Assembly: GCA_947572405.1 (NCBI GenBank)
Contig: CANPBV010000033.1
Span: 1 to 13,981, forward strand
Length of the DNA: 13,981 bases
Source: an uncultured Mycoplasmatota bacterium
GTDB lineage: Bacteria > Bacillota_I > Bacilli_A > RF39 > UBA660
Direction of reading: 5' to 3'
Under the pieces are notes generated by a model. That model had not been told where the DNA came from and ran no database searches. It was given only the letters and a program-made list of their open reading frames with translations. Numbering within the stretch: the stretch's first letter is position 1; each line of letters starts with the position of its first letter. This document shows, one piece after another, positions 1 through 6,943 of this stretch. The position numbers were made by a program, and so were the translations under genes.

Positions 1-2
1 AC

Positions 3-20
3 AAAAGGTCTTCCTTTTTT
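3..20 (+). terminator. Possible weak intrinsic terminator at the left edge
   Basis: A 6-bp stem AAAAGG/CCTTTT with a TCTT loop runs into a T tract. It could end a gene lying left of the window. The stem is short and AT-rich, so chance is a real alternative. Confidence 0.25.
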
Positions 21-67
21 GTACTCCATCCCCAAACCATTTTACACTATCAATATTTGAAGAAGAC

Positions 68-96
68 TAGATAAATATATGTATTGCGAGTATAAT
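68..96 (+). promoter_or_regulatory. Promoter of the tRNA-Pro gene
   Basis: A perfect -10 TATAAT lies at 91-96, and TAGATA (4 of 6 consensus bases) lies at 68-73 with a 17-base spacer. Transcription would start near 103, a few bases before the mature tRNA 5' end at 107, as expected for a single-tRNA unit. Confidence 0.5.
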
Positions 97-106
97 AAAA
101 AAATAA

Positions 107-183
107 CGAAAAGTAGCTTAATTTGGTAGAGCGCTACGTTCGGGGCGTAGAGGTTGCAGGTTCAAATCCTGTCTTTTCGACCA
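107..183 (+). tRNA. tRNA-Pro (anticodon CGG), CCA encoded
   Basis: A full cloverleaf can be folded by hand. The acceptor stem CGAAAAG (107-113) pairs with CTTTTCG (173-179), the D stem is 116-119 with 129-132, and the anticodon stem CTACG/CGTAG encloses the loop TTCGGGG. This places anticodon CGG at 141-143, followed by G37. The T arm GCAGG/CCTGT encloses TTCAAAT. Discriminator A180 is followed by encoded CCA (181-183). The body resembles the usual Firmicutes proline tRNA. CGG reads the codon CCG, which is rare in so AT-rich a genome, so this is probably a supplement to a TGG isoacceptor located elsewhere. Confidence 0.95.
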
Positions 184-366
184 AAATAATGTGATAAAAT
201 AGAACATGATTGACTAATACATGTAGTTTTTATTTGACCTTTTTTAGAGATAAGATTTTCTTTTTTCACCTCATAAAATAAAAGTACAAAAAATCCAAAT
301 CCGAATAATAGAAATAAAAATAACTTAAATAGTATTTAGAAAAAATAAAATGAAAATGGTTTTTTA

Positions 367-395
367 TTGTGCCAACGATTTCTTTATGATAAAAT
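367..395 (+). promoter_or_regulatory. glyA promoter with extended -10
   Basis: The -35-like TTGTGC (367-372) is followed by a 17-base spacer and the extended -10 TGATAAAAT (387-395). Transcription would begin near 402, giving a leader of about 57 bases with no obvious riboswitch fold. The 183 bases between the tRNA and this promoter hold nothing I can identify. Confidence 0.55.
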
Positions 396-458
396 GAAAC
401 TATAAAGAAGATAATTTATTACTTTTAACAATATTTTTTTAACAGAAAGAGGAGTAGT

Positions 459-1688
459 ATGAACCAAATTTTAAATGAGACTCTAAAAAAAGAAAGACAA
501 AGGCAGGAACAAAATATAGAATTAATTGCAAGTGAAAATTATGTTTCAAAAGATATTTTAAAATTACAAGGAAGTATTCTTACAAATAAATATGCAGAAG
601 GCTATCCAAATATGCGGTATTATGGCGGTTGTGACTACATTGACATTTTTGAAGAGCAGGCAAGAGAATATGCGAAAGAATTATTTGGAGCAAAATTTGC
701 GAATGTTCAGCCACATTCAGGTTCGAGTGCTAATATGGCAGTTTATCGTGCATTACTTCAAAAAGGTGATAAAGTTATGGGCATGAGTTTATTTGATGGT
801 GGACATTTAACACATGGATACCCTCTGTCATTTAGTGGACAAGATTACGAAATTATCAATTATGGCGTTGATATAGAAACAGGAATTATTAATTATGAAA
901 AATTAAAGGAAAAAGCTATTGAAGAAAAACCAAAAATGATAATTGCAGGAGCAAGTGCGTATTCTAGAATTATAGATTTCCGAAAATTTAGAGAAATTTG
1001 TGATGAAATAGGAGCATATTTGATGGTGGATATGGCCCATATCGCAGGGCTAGTAGTAGCGGAAAAGCATCCATCTCCAGTACCTTATGCAGATGTAGTC
1101 ACTACAACAACACATAAAACTTTAAGAGGGCCAAGAGGAGGATTAATTTTATGCAATGATGAAACGATTGCTAAAAAAATAGATAGTGCAGTTTTTCCCG
1201 GATTACAAGGTGGACCACTAATGCATGTCATTGCAGCAAAAGCAGAGTGTTTTTATGAAGCATTACAACCAGAATTTAAAGATTATATAGATCAAGTCTT
1301 AAAAAATATAAAAGCGATAGCAAAAACGCTTGAAGATGAAGGATTTAAAATAATCTCTGGGGGAACAGATAATCACTTAATTTTGGTTGACGTAAAAAGT
1401 TCTGCCAATATAACTGGAAAAGAAGCCCAAGAAATTTTAAGCAAAATTCATATCACAGTAAATAAAAATGCCATCCCAAAAGATAGTGAAAAAAGCATGG
1501 TAACAAGTGGGATTAGAATTGGTAGTCCAGCAATGACAACAAGAGGACTAAAAGAAAAAGAATTTATACAAATAGGAAAAATTATTGCAAAAGCTTTAAA
1601 AAATGCCACAAATGAAAAAATATTAGAAGAATTAAGTAAGGAAGTTATAGAATTGACAAGTAAATTTCCACTCCAGTATGAAAGATAA
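459..1688 (+). CDS. glyA: Serine hydroxymethyltransferase
   Basis: This cytosolic PLP enzyme interconverts serine and glycine while moving a one-carbon unit onto tetrahydrofolate; it is the main source of C1 units for purines and thymidylate. The 409-aa product has the usual bacterial length (about 410-420). Visible motifs are the N-terminal IELIASEN (20-27), HLTHG (116-120), DMAHIAG (191-197, with the conserved PLP-stacking region), and TTTTHKTLRGPRGG (215-228), in which K220 should form the Schiff base with PLP. GIRIGSPAMTTRG (351-363) carries the arginine that normally binds the substrate carboxylate (R353). AAGAGGAG at 447-454 is a good ribosome binding site four bases before the ATG. All key residues are present, so the enzyme should be active. 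A small unknown gene follows 11 bases after the stop. Confidence 0.97.
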   Translation: MNQILNETLKKERQRQEQNIELIASENYVSKDILKLQGSILTNKYAEGYPNMRYYGGCDYIDIFEEQAREYAKELFGAKFANVQPHSGSSANMAVYRALLQKGDKVMGMSLFDGGHLTHGYPLSFSGQDYEIINYGVDIETGIINYEKLKEKAIEEKPKMIIAGASAYSRIIDFRKFREICDEIGAYLMVDMAHIAGLVVAEKHPSPVPYADVVTTTTHKTLRGPRGGLILCNDETIAKKIDSAVFPGLQGGPLMHVIAAKAECFYEALQPEFKDYIDQVLKNIKAIAKTLEDEGFKIISGGTDNHLILVDVKSSANITGKEAQEILSKIHITVNKNAIPKDSEKSMVTSGIRIGSPAMTTRGLKEKEFIQIGKIIAKALKNATNEKILEELSKEVIELTSKFPLQYER

Positions 1689-1699
1689 TCAATGAACTC

Positions 1700-2017
1700 A
1701 TGTATCGGATTGGTAGAATTAAAATAATTGGTTTAGCGAGCGATTATAAAGGAAATAAAAGTACAGTAGAAGAACAAGTATTGGTAACTAGAATGGGTAA
1801 GGTTCATGTATATCGAAATGTATTTGAAATAGATTGCCGATACCTCCCTTCTTCAATTTTTGTTAATATAGAAGAAACTCTTTCAATTGGAAGTATTAAA
1901 GGAATTGAAGAATTTTGTACTTTCATAGAACTTCGTCCGGGCAGAATTTCCAAAGAGAGACTAATTGAAGTTTATAACCAAGTTAACCTGCCAGAATATG
2001 CAATATCAATGGCTTAA
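1700..2017 (+). CDS. Small protein of unknown function downstream of glyA
   Basis: I do not recognise this 105-aa product. It is soluble, with no membrane segment or signal peptide, and alternates beta-like stretches (RIGRIKIIGLA, EQVLVTRMGKVHVY) with a more helical C-terminal third (SKERLIEVYNQVNLPEYAI). The frame is closed upstream by a TGA at 1679-1681, so the ATG at 1700 is the only sensible start. No clear Shine-Dalgarno sequence precedes it; translation may rely on coupling to glyA, whose stop is 11 bases upstream. It shares the glyA transcript and ends before a bidirectional terminator at 2043-2073. The composition reads as genuine protein with no stops, but a function cannot be inferred. 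A link to glycine or one-carbon metabolism is only a guess from position. Confidence 0.7.
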   Translation: MYRIGRIKIIGLASDYKGNKSTVEEQVLVTRMGKVHVYRNVFEIDCRYLPSSIFVNIEETLSIGSIKGIEEFCTFIELRPGRISKERLIEVYNQVNLPEYAISMA

Positions 2018-2042
2018 CTCAAATTAATAAGAGCAAGAAAGA

Positions 2043-2073
2043 AAAAATATGGAGATATTTAATCCATATTTTT
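2043..2073. terminator. Bidirectional intrinsic terminator
   Basis: A perfect 11-bp inverted repeat, AAAAATATGGA (2043-2053) with TCCATATTTTT (2063-2073), encloses a 9-base loop. A-tract and T-tract flanks let it serve both the glyA unit from the left and the leftward ferritin-like gene, whose stop codon lies inside the loop. Confidence 0.75.
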
Positions 2074-2577
2074 CATTTCGAGAGCTAGTAATTGTTTTTT
2101 AAAGTAATCCAAATGTATTTTCTCATCCTCAATGATTCGTAGTAATAATTCTCTAACATAAGGGTCTTTAATAGCTTGATAGTGAGCTTGATATTCTTGA
2201 ATAGCATGGCTTTCTTTTTCAATGTCTAATTTTAAAATGTCGATAACAGATGTTGCATAATTAATATTTTGACTAGACCAATAAATTTTTTTATTTGAAT
2301 CTGCATCATAAGTAATATATTCTGGTGTAATACCAAGAAGCTCAATCGTTTTTCCCAGAAGCTTTAAATGGTGCATTTCTATTACAGAAATATGAAAAAG
2401 ATTATTTGCAATTTGGGGATATTGTTTACTTAATATTAAATTTTGAAACATATACAGATGAATTGCGCTATCTTCTCCATATTCTCCAGCATAATCCTGC
2501 AATAATATTTTCGCATATTCTGTATTTTTACATATTACTTCTGGTTTTGGATAAGGTTTATTAAATTGGAAGTCCAT
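2059..2577 (-). CDS. Ferritin-like (rubrerythrin/manganese-catalase type) diiron protein
   Basis: The 172-aa product is predicted to be a four-helix bundle that holds a non-haem di-metal centre. Helix 1 contains GEYGEDSAIHLYMFQ, with E35 the likely first ligand. Helix 2 has E67-M-H-H70 (ExxH). Helix 3 has ESHAIQEY with E122. Helix 4 has E152-K-I-H155 (ExxH). This E, ExxH, E, ExxH order is the ferritin-like superfamily signature. There is no rubredoxin domain with paired Cys-x-x-Cys, so it is not a full rubrerythrin. A role in peroxide or metal handling is plausible for an anaerobe that also carries an oxygen-sensitive glycyl-radical enzyme, but substrate and metal are inference. AGGTGAT (2581-2587) sits three bases before the ATG. 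The gene is divergent from the small regulator at 2769, with about 190 bases between them. Confidence 0.8.
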   Translation of the reverse strand: MDFQFNKPYPKPEVICKNTEYAKILLQDYAGEYGEDSAIHLYMFQNLILSKQYPQIANNLFHISVIEMHHLKLLGKTIELLGITPEYITYDADSNKKIYWSSQNINYATSVIDILKLDIEKESHAIQEYQAHYQAIKDPYVRELLLRIIEDEKIHLDYFKKQLLALEMKNMD

Positions 2578-2768
2578 ACTATCACCTAATGCATTTTATG
2601 AAAGCAAATAACAAATATGAAGAGAATATTTTGTAAATGGAGAATATAAATTTTGGGAATAAGACAAAAAAGAATAATAAAATAAATAAAAAAAGGCATA
2701 ACACTACACACTAATGTAGAATGCAAATGATAATTATAAATGGTATCCTGAATACAGGAAGTGGTTAT

Positions 2769-3008
2769 ATGGATAAAAGAGTGTCTAAAGGACATGGAGA
2801 GATAAAATTTAAATTAGCAGATAGAATGAAAGAAAGAGGCTTATCAAAAAATAAATTATGTAATGAGACTGGCTTCCGTTTTGAAACCATTCAGGGCTAT
2901 TATTTAGGAAATATTAGTCGTGTAGACTTGTTTGTCCTTTCAGAATTTTGCAGAATATTAGGATGTAAAGTAGAAGATATTATTGAATATGAACCTAAAA
3001 AAAAATAA
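2769..3008 (+). CDS. Small Cro/C1-type (XRE) transcriptional regulator
   Basis: The 79-aa, one-domain DNA-binding protein has a helix-turn-helix in residues about 16-68: LADRMKERGLSKNKLC, then TGFRFETIQGYYLG as the recognition region, then LFVLSEFCRILGCKVEDIIEY. This resembles the HTH_26/YozG-like branch of the XRE family and ends in a lysine-rich tail. I chose the ATG at 2769 because AGGAAGTGG (2756-2764) lies just before it. An in-frame ATG at 2721 would add 16 residues but has no ribosome binding site and falls in what should be promoter DNA. Its target is unknown; the divergent ferritin-like gene or itself are the obvious candidates. A decayed insertion sequence begins 26 bases after the stop. 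Confidence 0.82.
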   Translation: MDKRVSKGHGEIKFKLADRMKERGLSKNKLCNETGFRFETIQGYYLGNISRVDLFVLSEFCRILGCKVEDIIEYEPKKK

Positions 3009-3033
3009 AAAGATAATAAAATAAAACAATATC

Positions 3034-3076
3034 ATTGACTTAAGAGAACACAATTTTATAAAAAGCTGTGTTTTTT
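3034..3076 (+). repeat. Left terminal inverted repeat of the IS4-type relic
   Basis: This begins ATTGACTTAAG and ends GCTGTGTTTTTT. Compared with the reverse complement of 3827-3867, the outer 11 bases match at 9, TTATAAA matches fully, and the last 12 match fully, with two one-base gaps. It also contains the terminator-like hairpin listed separately. Confidence 0.6.
3047..3076 (+). terminator. Hairpin terminator after the XRE gene, inside the IS left end
   Basis: Stem AACACA (3047-3052) pairs with TGTGTT (3067-3072), with an inner TTTT/AAAA pairing, followed by TTTTTT. It could end the XRE transcript and also block read-in to the relic transposase. Confidence 0.45.
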
Positions 3077-3224
3077 AATATCATAAAAGAAAAGAATGGA
3101 GGAATAAGAAACTTGAAATGAGATCAATACAACATTAACTTCATTAGAGAACAAATACTAAGCAAGGAAATAGTAAGTAAGATGAGAAAAATACAAAACA
3201 TTTTACAAAAACTAGAATATCCAT

Positions 3225-3619
3225 ATGGATAGAGCAAAGCATTATAAAAAAGTAAATAACGAACCATACGAATATTATGAAACTGGAAATATTATAAAAG
3301 TTAGATTTATAAATATTATATGATCGGTAGGAGTAGAAACTTTATTGACAAATTTAGATACAAAAGAATTTGCTACAAAAAATATTAATCAATTATATCA
3401 ATAAAGGTGGCGGAATATATCATTATTTAAAAGGTAAAAGCGATAAATATATCAATTAGTAAAAATAGAATAATAAAACAAGAAATATATAGTCAAAAGT
3501 TGGACTCTAACCTGTTACAAACGATTCAAAAGGAAGCGGAAACAGGGATTGAACACGAAAAATATAAACATAAAATAAATATTGATATGATAATAGGATA
3601 CATAAAAGATATTTCATAA
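3225..3619 (+). pseudogene. IS4-family transposase, C-terminal remnant
   Basis: Three reading-frame pieces line up into one transposase. From 3225 the frame reads through a TGA (3321-3323) and includes IIKVRFINI, then SVGVETLLTNLDTKEF and INQLY before TAA (3402-3404). A shift then gives RW, GIYHYLKGK, ending at a TAG. A second shift gives IIKQEIYSQKLDSNLLQTI and KEAETGIE, ending at TAA (3617-3619). Together these match the IS4 pattern in which a strand ending in ETLLTNL precedes the Y-x2-R-x3-E-x6-K signature (LYxxRWGIE...LKGK), then a helical tail. The catalytic Glu of that signature is lost. At least two shifts and one internal stop make it dead. Further coding-like fragments lie upstream (about 3113-3232) and perhaps downstream to about 3760. 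The assignment is from motif reading only. Confidence 0.65.
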
Positions 3620-3826
3620 CTATTATGTGATAAGATAATATATAAGAAAATGAAAAGTTATATGATGAACACATGAATAAGATATGAAACAGCCTATAGG
3701 GATAGAATATGAATACTCAAAATCGTTATTATTTAAATAAACGAAAATCATAAAAAATCACAAATATTGTGAATATGAGTAAGAGACTTTACCACATTTT
3801 TTAATGATTGAACATTATTTCTAACC

Positions 3827-3867
3827 AAAAAACACAGCCTTTATAAATCAGGTTTCCTTAAATTAAT
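3827..3867 (-). repeat. Right terminal inverted repeat of the IS4-type relic
   Basis: On the minus strand this reads ATTAATTTAAG, then TTATAAA, then GGCTGTGTTTTTT, mirroring the left end. It is directly followed on the plus strand by AATATC, the same 6-mer that precedes the left repeat. Confidence 0.6.
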
Positions 3868-3893
3868 AATATCGCAAAATAAAATTGTCTTTT

Positions 3894-3923
3894 TTGATTA
3901 TTTATTTCTATTTATGATATACT
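3894..3923 (+). promoter_or_regulatory. pflBA promoter with extended -10
   Basis: TTGATT (3894-3899), an 18-base spacer, and TATACT (3918-3923) preceded by TGA (3915-3917). Transcription would start near 3930, giving a leader of about 24 bases. I see no convincing Rex or Fnr operator here. Confidence 0.6.
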
Positions 3924-3953
3924 TATATATGATGTTAAAAGGAGGAAGCAGAA

Positions 3954-6179
3954 ATGGAAGCGTGGAAAAATTTTAAAGGAGAAAATTGGAAAAATGAAAT
4001 TAATGTAGAGGATTTTATTTTAAATAATTACCAAGAATACCAAGGTGATGATACATTTTTACAAAGCATTAGTGATAAAACAAAAAAGGTTTGGGAACAA
4101 GTATCAGAACTTTTAAAGAAGGAATTAGAAAAAGGGGTTTTAGATATTGAAACAAAAATTGTTTCAGGAATCGATAATTTTAGAGCAGGATATATTGACA
4201 AAGAAAATGAAGTCATTGTTGGATTACAGACGGATGCGCCGTTAAAAAGAATTGTCAATTTCTATGGTGGAATACGCATGGCACATACCTCTTTGGAATC
4301 CTATGGGTATGAATTCGACAAAACAATTGGTGACTATTTTAAAACGTTTCGTAAATCGCATAACGATGGAGTATTTGATGCTTATACTCCAGAGATAAGA
4401 AGGGCTCGTAGTGCAGGTTTACTTACTGGACTTCCTGATGCCTATGGAAGAGGAAGAATTATTGGAGACTATAGGCGGATAGCTCTTTATGGGGTAGATT
4501 ATTTAATCGCCCAAAAGAAAAATGATTTGGATGGCTTATATGACATTACAAATGAAGAAAACATCCGTCTCAGGGAAGAAGTTTGTGAACAGATTAGAGC
4601 TTTAGAAGAAATGAAATCAATGGCAAATAAATATGGGTATGATATTTCGGTACCAGCCAAAAATGCCAAAGAAGCAATTCAGTGGTTATACTTTGGATAC
4701 TTAGCAAGTGTAAAAGAGAATAATGGAGCAGCAGAAAGTATTGGAAGAACATCCACTTTCTTAGATATTTATATTGAAAGAGATTTAAAAGATGGGATTT
4801 TAACAGAAAAAGAGGCTCAAGAGTTGATTGATCAATTTATTATCAAGCTTCGTATTATTCGTCACTTACGTACACCAGAATATAATGAATTATTTGCTGG
4901 GGACCCAACTTGGGTCACAGAATCCTTGGCAGGAATGACATTAGATGGGAAAAGTTTAGTTACAAAAAACAGTTTTCGTTATTTACATACCTTAATTAAT
5001 TTGGGAACCTCTCCAGAGCCAAACTTAACTGTGCTTTGGTCTGATCGTCTACCAGAAAATTTCAAAAAGTATTGTTCAAAAATCTCTATATTAACAGATT
5101 CAATTCAATATGAAAATGATGATATTATGAGACCACTTTATGGAGATGACTATGCAATTGCCTGTTGTGTATCAGCCATGAAGGTAGGGAAACAAATGCA
5201 ATTTTTTGGAGCAAGATGTAATTTAGCCAAATCTTTACTTTATGCAATTAATGGTGGAGTAGATGAAAAAAGTGGAAAATTAGTAGTTGAAAATGTTTCA
5301 AAAATAACAGATGAAATATTAGATTATGAAAAAACGAAAGATGCATATTATAGTGTTTTAGAGAGTGTCGCAAAAACTTATGTAGATGCAATGAATATCA
5401 TTCACTATATGCATGATAAATATGCCTATGAAAGAATTCAAATGGCACTTCATGATACAAATGTAGAGCGTTTAATGGCCTTTGGAGTAGCTGGCCTATC
5501 CGTTGCTGTCGATTCGCTTTCAGCTATTAAATATGCCAAAGTAAAACCAATTCGTAATGAGGAGGGAATAGCAATTGACTTTGAAGTTGAAGGAGATTAT
5601 CCAAAATATGGAAATGATGATGACCGAGTAGATAATATAGCTGTAGACTTAGTAACAAAATTTATTTCCGAACTTAAAAAACATCCACTTTATAAAAATG
5701 CAATTCATACATTATCTGTACTTACTATTACCTCAAATGTTGTGTATGGAAAGAAAACAGGAGCAACGCCAGATGGAAGAAAAGCAGGAGTAGCTTTTGC
5801 ACCAGGCGCGAACCCAATGCATGGAAGGGATTCAAATGGAGCCTTGGCCTCATTAAATTCTGTTGCTAAAGTACCTTACAAAGATATTTGTCAGGATGGG
5901 GTCTCTAATACATTTTCAATCGTTCCAAATGCTCTAGGTCATAGTGAAGAGGAAAGAGTTAGCAATTTAGTTCATATATTAGATGGATATTTTAAACAAG
6001 GAGCACACCATCTTAATGTAAATGTATTAAATAGAGATATGCTAATTGATGCAATGGAAAATCCAGGCAAGTATCCAACTCTAACGATTCGTGTATCTGG
6101 TTATGCAGTTAACTTTAATAGATTAAGTAAAGAACAGCAAAAAGAAGTAATTAGTAGAACATTTCATGAGGTAATGTAA
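3954..6179 (+). CDS. pflB: Formate C-acetyltransferase (pyruvate formate-lyase)
   Basis: This glycyl-radical enzyme of anaerobic fermentation converts pyruvate and CoA to acetyl-CoA and formate. The 741-aa product is close to the E. coli protein (760). The active-site cysteine pair is in YAIACCVS (C404-C405), the substrate-pocket stretch GDPTWVTESLAG lies around W320, and the C-terminal glycyl-radical loop RVSGYAV places the radical glycine at G716, followed by the usual FNRLSKEQQKEV helix. N720 stands where E. coli PflB has Arg just after the loop. The presence of both cysteines and the glycine separates it from glycerol dehydratase and choline lyase relatives. AAGGAGG (3939-3945) is an excellent ribosome binding site eight bases before the ATG. 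The stop TAA shares its last base with the pflA start, so the enzyme and its activase are translationally coupled. Confidence 0.97.
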   Translation: MEAWKNFKGENWKNEINVEDFILNNYQEYQGDDTFLQSISDKTKKVWEQVSELLKKELEKGVLDIETKIVSGIDNFRAGYIDKENEVIVGLQTDAPLKRIVNFYGGIRMAHTSLESYGYEFDKTIGDYFKTFRKSHNDGVFDAYTPEIRRARSAGLLTGLPDAYGRGRIIGDYRRIALYGVDYLIAQKKNDLDGLYDITNEENIRLREEVCEQIRALEEMKSMANKYGYDISVPAKNAKEAIQWLYFGYLASVKENNGAAESIGRTSTFLDIYIERDLKDGILTEKEAQELIDQFIIKLRIIRHLRTPEYNELFAGDPTWVTESLAGMTLDGKSLVTKNSFRYLHTLINLGTSPEPNLTVLWSDRLPENFKKYCSKISILTDSIQYENDDIMRPLYGDDYAIACCVSAMKVGKQMQFFGARCNLAKSLLYAINGGVDEKSGKLVVENVSKITDEILDYEKTKDAYYSVLESVAKTYVDAMNIIHYMHDKYAYERIQMALHDTNVERLMAFGVAGLSVAVDSLSAIKYAKVKPIRNEEGIAIDFEVEGDYPKYGNDDDRVDNIAVDLVTKFISELKKHPLYKNAIHTLSVLTITSNVVYGKKTGATPDGRKAGVAFAPGANPMHGRDSNGALASLNSVAKVPYKDICQDGVSNTFSIVPNALGHSEEERVSNLVHILDGYFKQGAHHLNVNVLNRDMLIDAMENPGKYPTLTIRVSGYAVNFNRLSKEQQKEVISRTFHEVM

Positions 6180-6883
6180 TGAAAGGATATATTAATTCTA
6201 TTGAAACAATGGGATTAGTAGATGGTCCAGGGATTCGTTTTGTAGTATTTATGCAGGGTTGTCGATTGCGATGCCTATATTGCCATAATCCAGAAACGTG
6301 GCTGAAGGAAAGTGAATTAGAGCTTACAGCAAAGGAATTAGTAAAGCGAACTTTAAGATATAAAAACTACTTTGGAGAAGAGGGAGGAATAACTTTTTCT
6401 GGAGGAGAACCTCTTCTTCAACCAGAGTTTTTAATAGAAGCTTTAAAACTTTGTAAACAATGTAATATTCATACTTGTTTAGATACAGCTGGTTTTGGAG
6501 TAGGGCATTACGATGAAATTTTGAAATATACCGATTTAGTAATTATGGATGTCAAAGCCATAGAAGCAGAGGCATATAAAAATTTAACTGGACAAAAAAT
6601 AGAAGAATCTTTGCATTTTTTAGATGTCTGTCAGAAGTTGGGGAAAAAAATGTGGATTAGGCAAGTAATTGTTCCAGGAATAAATGATACCGAAGAATAT
6701 ATATTAAAATTAAAAAACTTTGTATCAAAATTAAAAAATGTAGAAAAAGTAGAATTTTTACCGTATAAAACATTAGGAATCCCAAAATATGAAAAATTAA
6801 AAATTCCTTATCGCTTAGAAAATGTTAATCCAATGGATCCTAAGCGATGTCAAGAATTATATAGTTTATTTGAAAAATTGTAA
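6179..6883 (+). CDS. pflA: Pyruvate formate-lyase activating enzyme (radical SAM)
   Basis: This enzyme uses a [4Fe-4S] cluster and S-adenosylmethionine to abstract hydrogen from the radical glycine of PflB (G716), switching it on under anaerobic conditions. The 234-aa product shows the radical SAM cysteines C28-x3-C32-x2-C35 in MQGCRLRCLYCHNPETW, preceded by the class-typical GLVDGPGIRFVVF, and the SAM-binding FSGGEPLLQ (GGEP at 75-78). No extra ferredoxin-like cysteine-rich insert is present, which fits PflA and not the activases of glycerol dehydratase or benzylsuccinate synthase. It starts within the pflB stop codon (1-base overlap), with GAGGTAAT inside the pflB 3' end as ribosome binding site. 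No clear terminator follows before the next promoter at 6910. Confidence 0.96.
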   Translation: MKGYINSIETMGLVDGPGIRFVVFMQGCRLRCLYCHNPETWLKESELELTAKELVKRTLRYKNYFGEEGGITFSGGEPLLQPEFLIEALKLCKQCNIHTCLDTAGFGVGHYDEILKYTDLVIMDVKAIEAEAYKNLTGQKIEESLHFLDVCQKLGKKMWIRQVIVPGINDTEEYILKLKNFVSKLKNVEKVEFLPYKTLGIPKYEKLKIPYRLENVNPMDPKRCQELYSLFEKL

Positions 6884-6909
6884 TTTCGCTATTTTTCTCG
6901 TTATATTTT

Positions 6910-6918
6910 TGATATAAT
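6910..6918 (+). promoter_or_regulatory. Extended -10 promoter of the tail-anchored protein gene
   Basis: TGATATAAT, a perfect -10 (6913-6918) with the TG extension, lies 27 bases after pflA. No good -35 is visible upstream, as is common for extended -10 promoters. Because it overlaps an in-frame ATG at 6917, it moves the real start to 6944. Confidence 0.55.
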
Positions 6919-6943
6919 GCTTTATGATAAGGTAGGTAATGAT

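Larger units (their letters stand above)
3034..3867 (+). mobile_element. Decayed IS4-type insertion sequence with terminal inverted repeats
   Basis: The stretch between the XRE gene and pflB is the relic of an insertion sequence. Its ends (3034-3076 and 3827-3867) form inverted repeats matching at about 33 of 42 hand-aligned positions, with 12 identical bases at the inner end (GCTGTGTTTTTT and its complement). The 6-mer AATATC directly abuts both outer ends (3028-3033 and 3868-3873), as a target-site duplication would. The inside holds a transposase reading frame broken by stops and shifts. At about 834 bp it is shorter than intact IS4-family elements, so internal deletion is likely. The right end is only 26 bases from the pflB -35. 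AATATC also occurs at 3077-3082, so the duplication is suggestive and not proof. Confidence 0.65.

Noticed and set aside
192..200. TGATAAAAT resembling the glyA -10, directly after the tRNA
   Set aside because: No -35 at the right distance and no gene positioned to use it.
2586..2795. Minus-strand hydrophobic frame upstream of the ferritin-like gene
   Set aside because: It runs through the divergent promoter region and into the regulator start, lacks a ribosome binding site, and its hydrophobic content comes from A-rich DNA read backwards.
3765..3780. ATTGTGAATATG as a half Rex-type operator upstream of pflB
   Set aside because: Only one arm is present, it lies inside the IS relic, and it is over 100 bases from the promoter.
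4028..4258. Minus-strand frame inside pflB
   Set aside because: It is a shadow of the strongly supported pflB coding frame.
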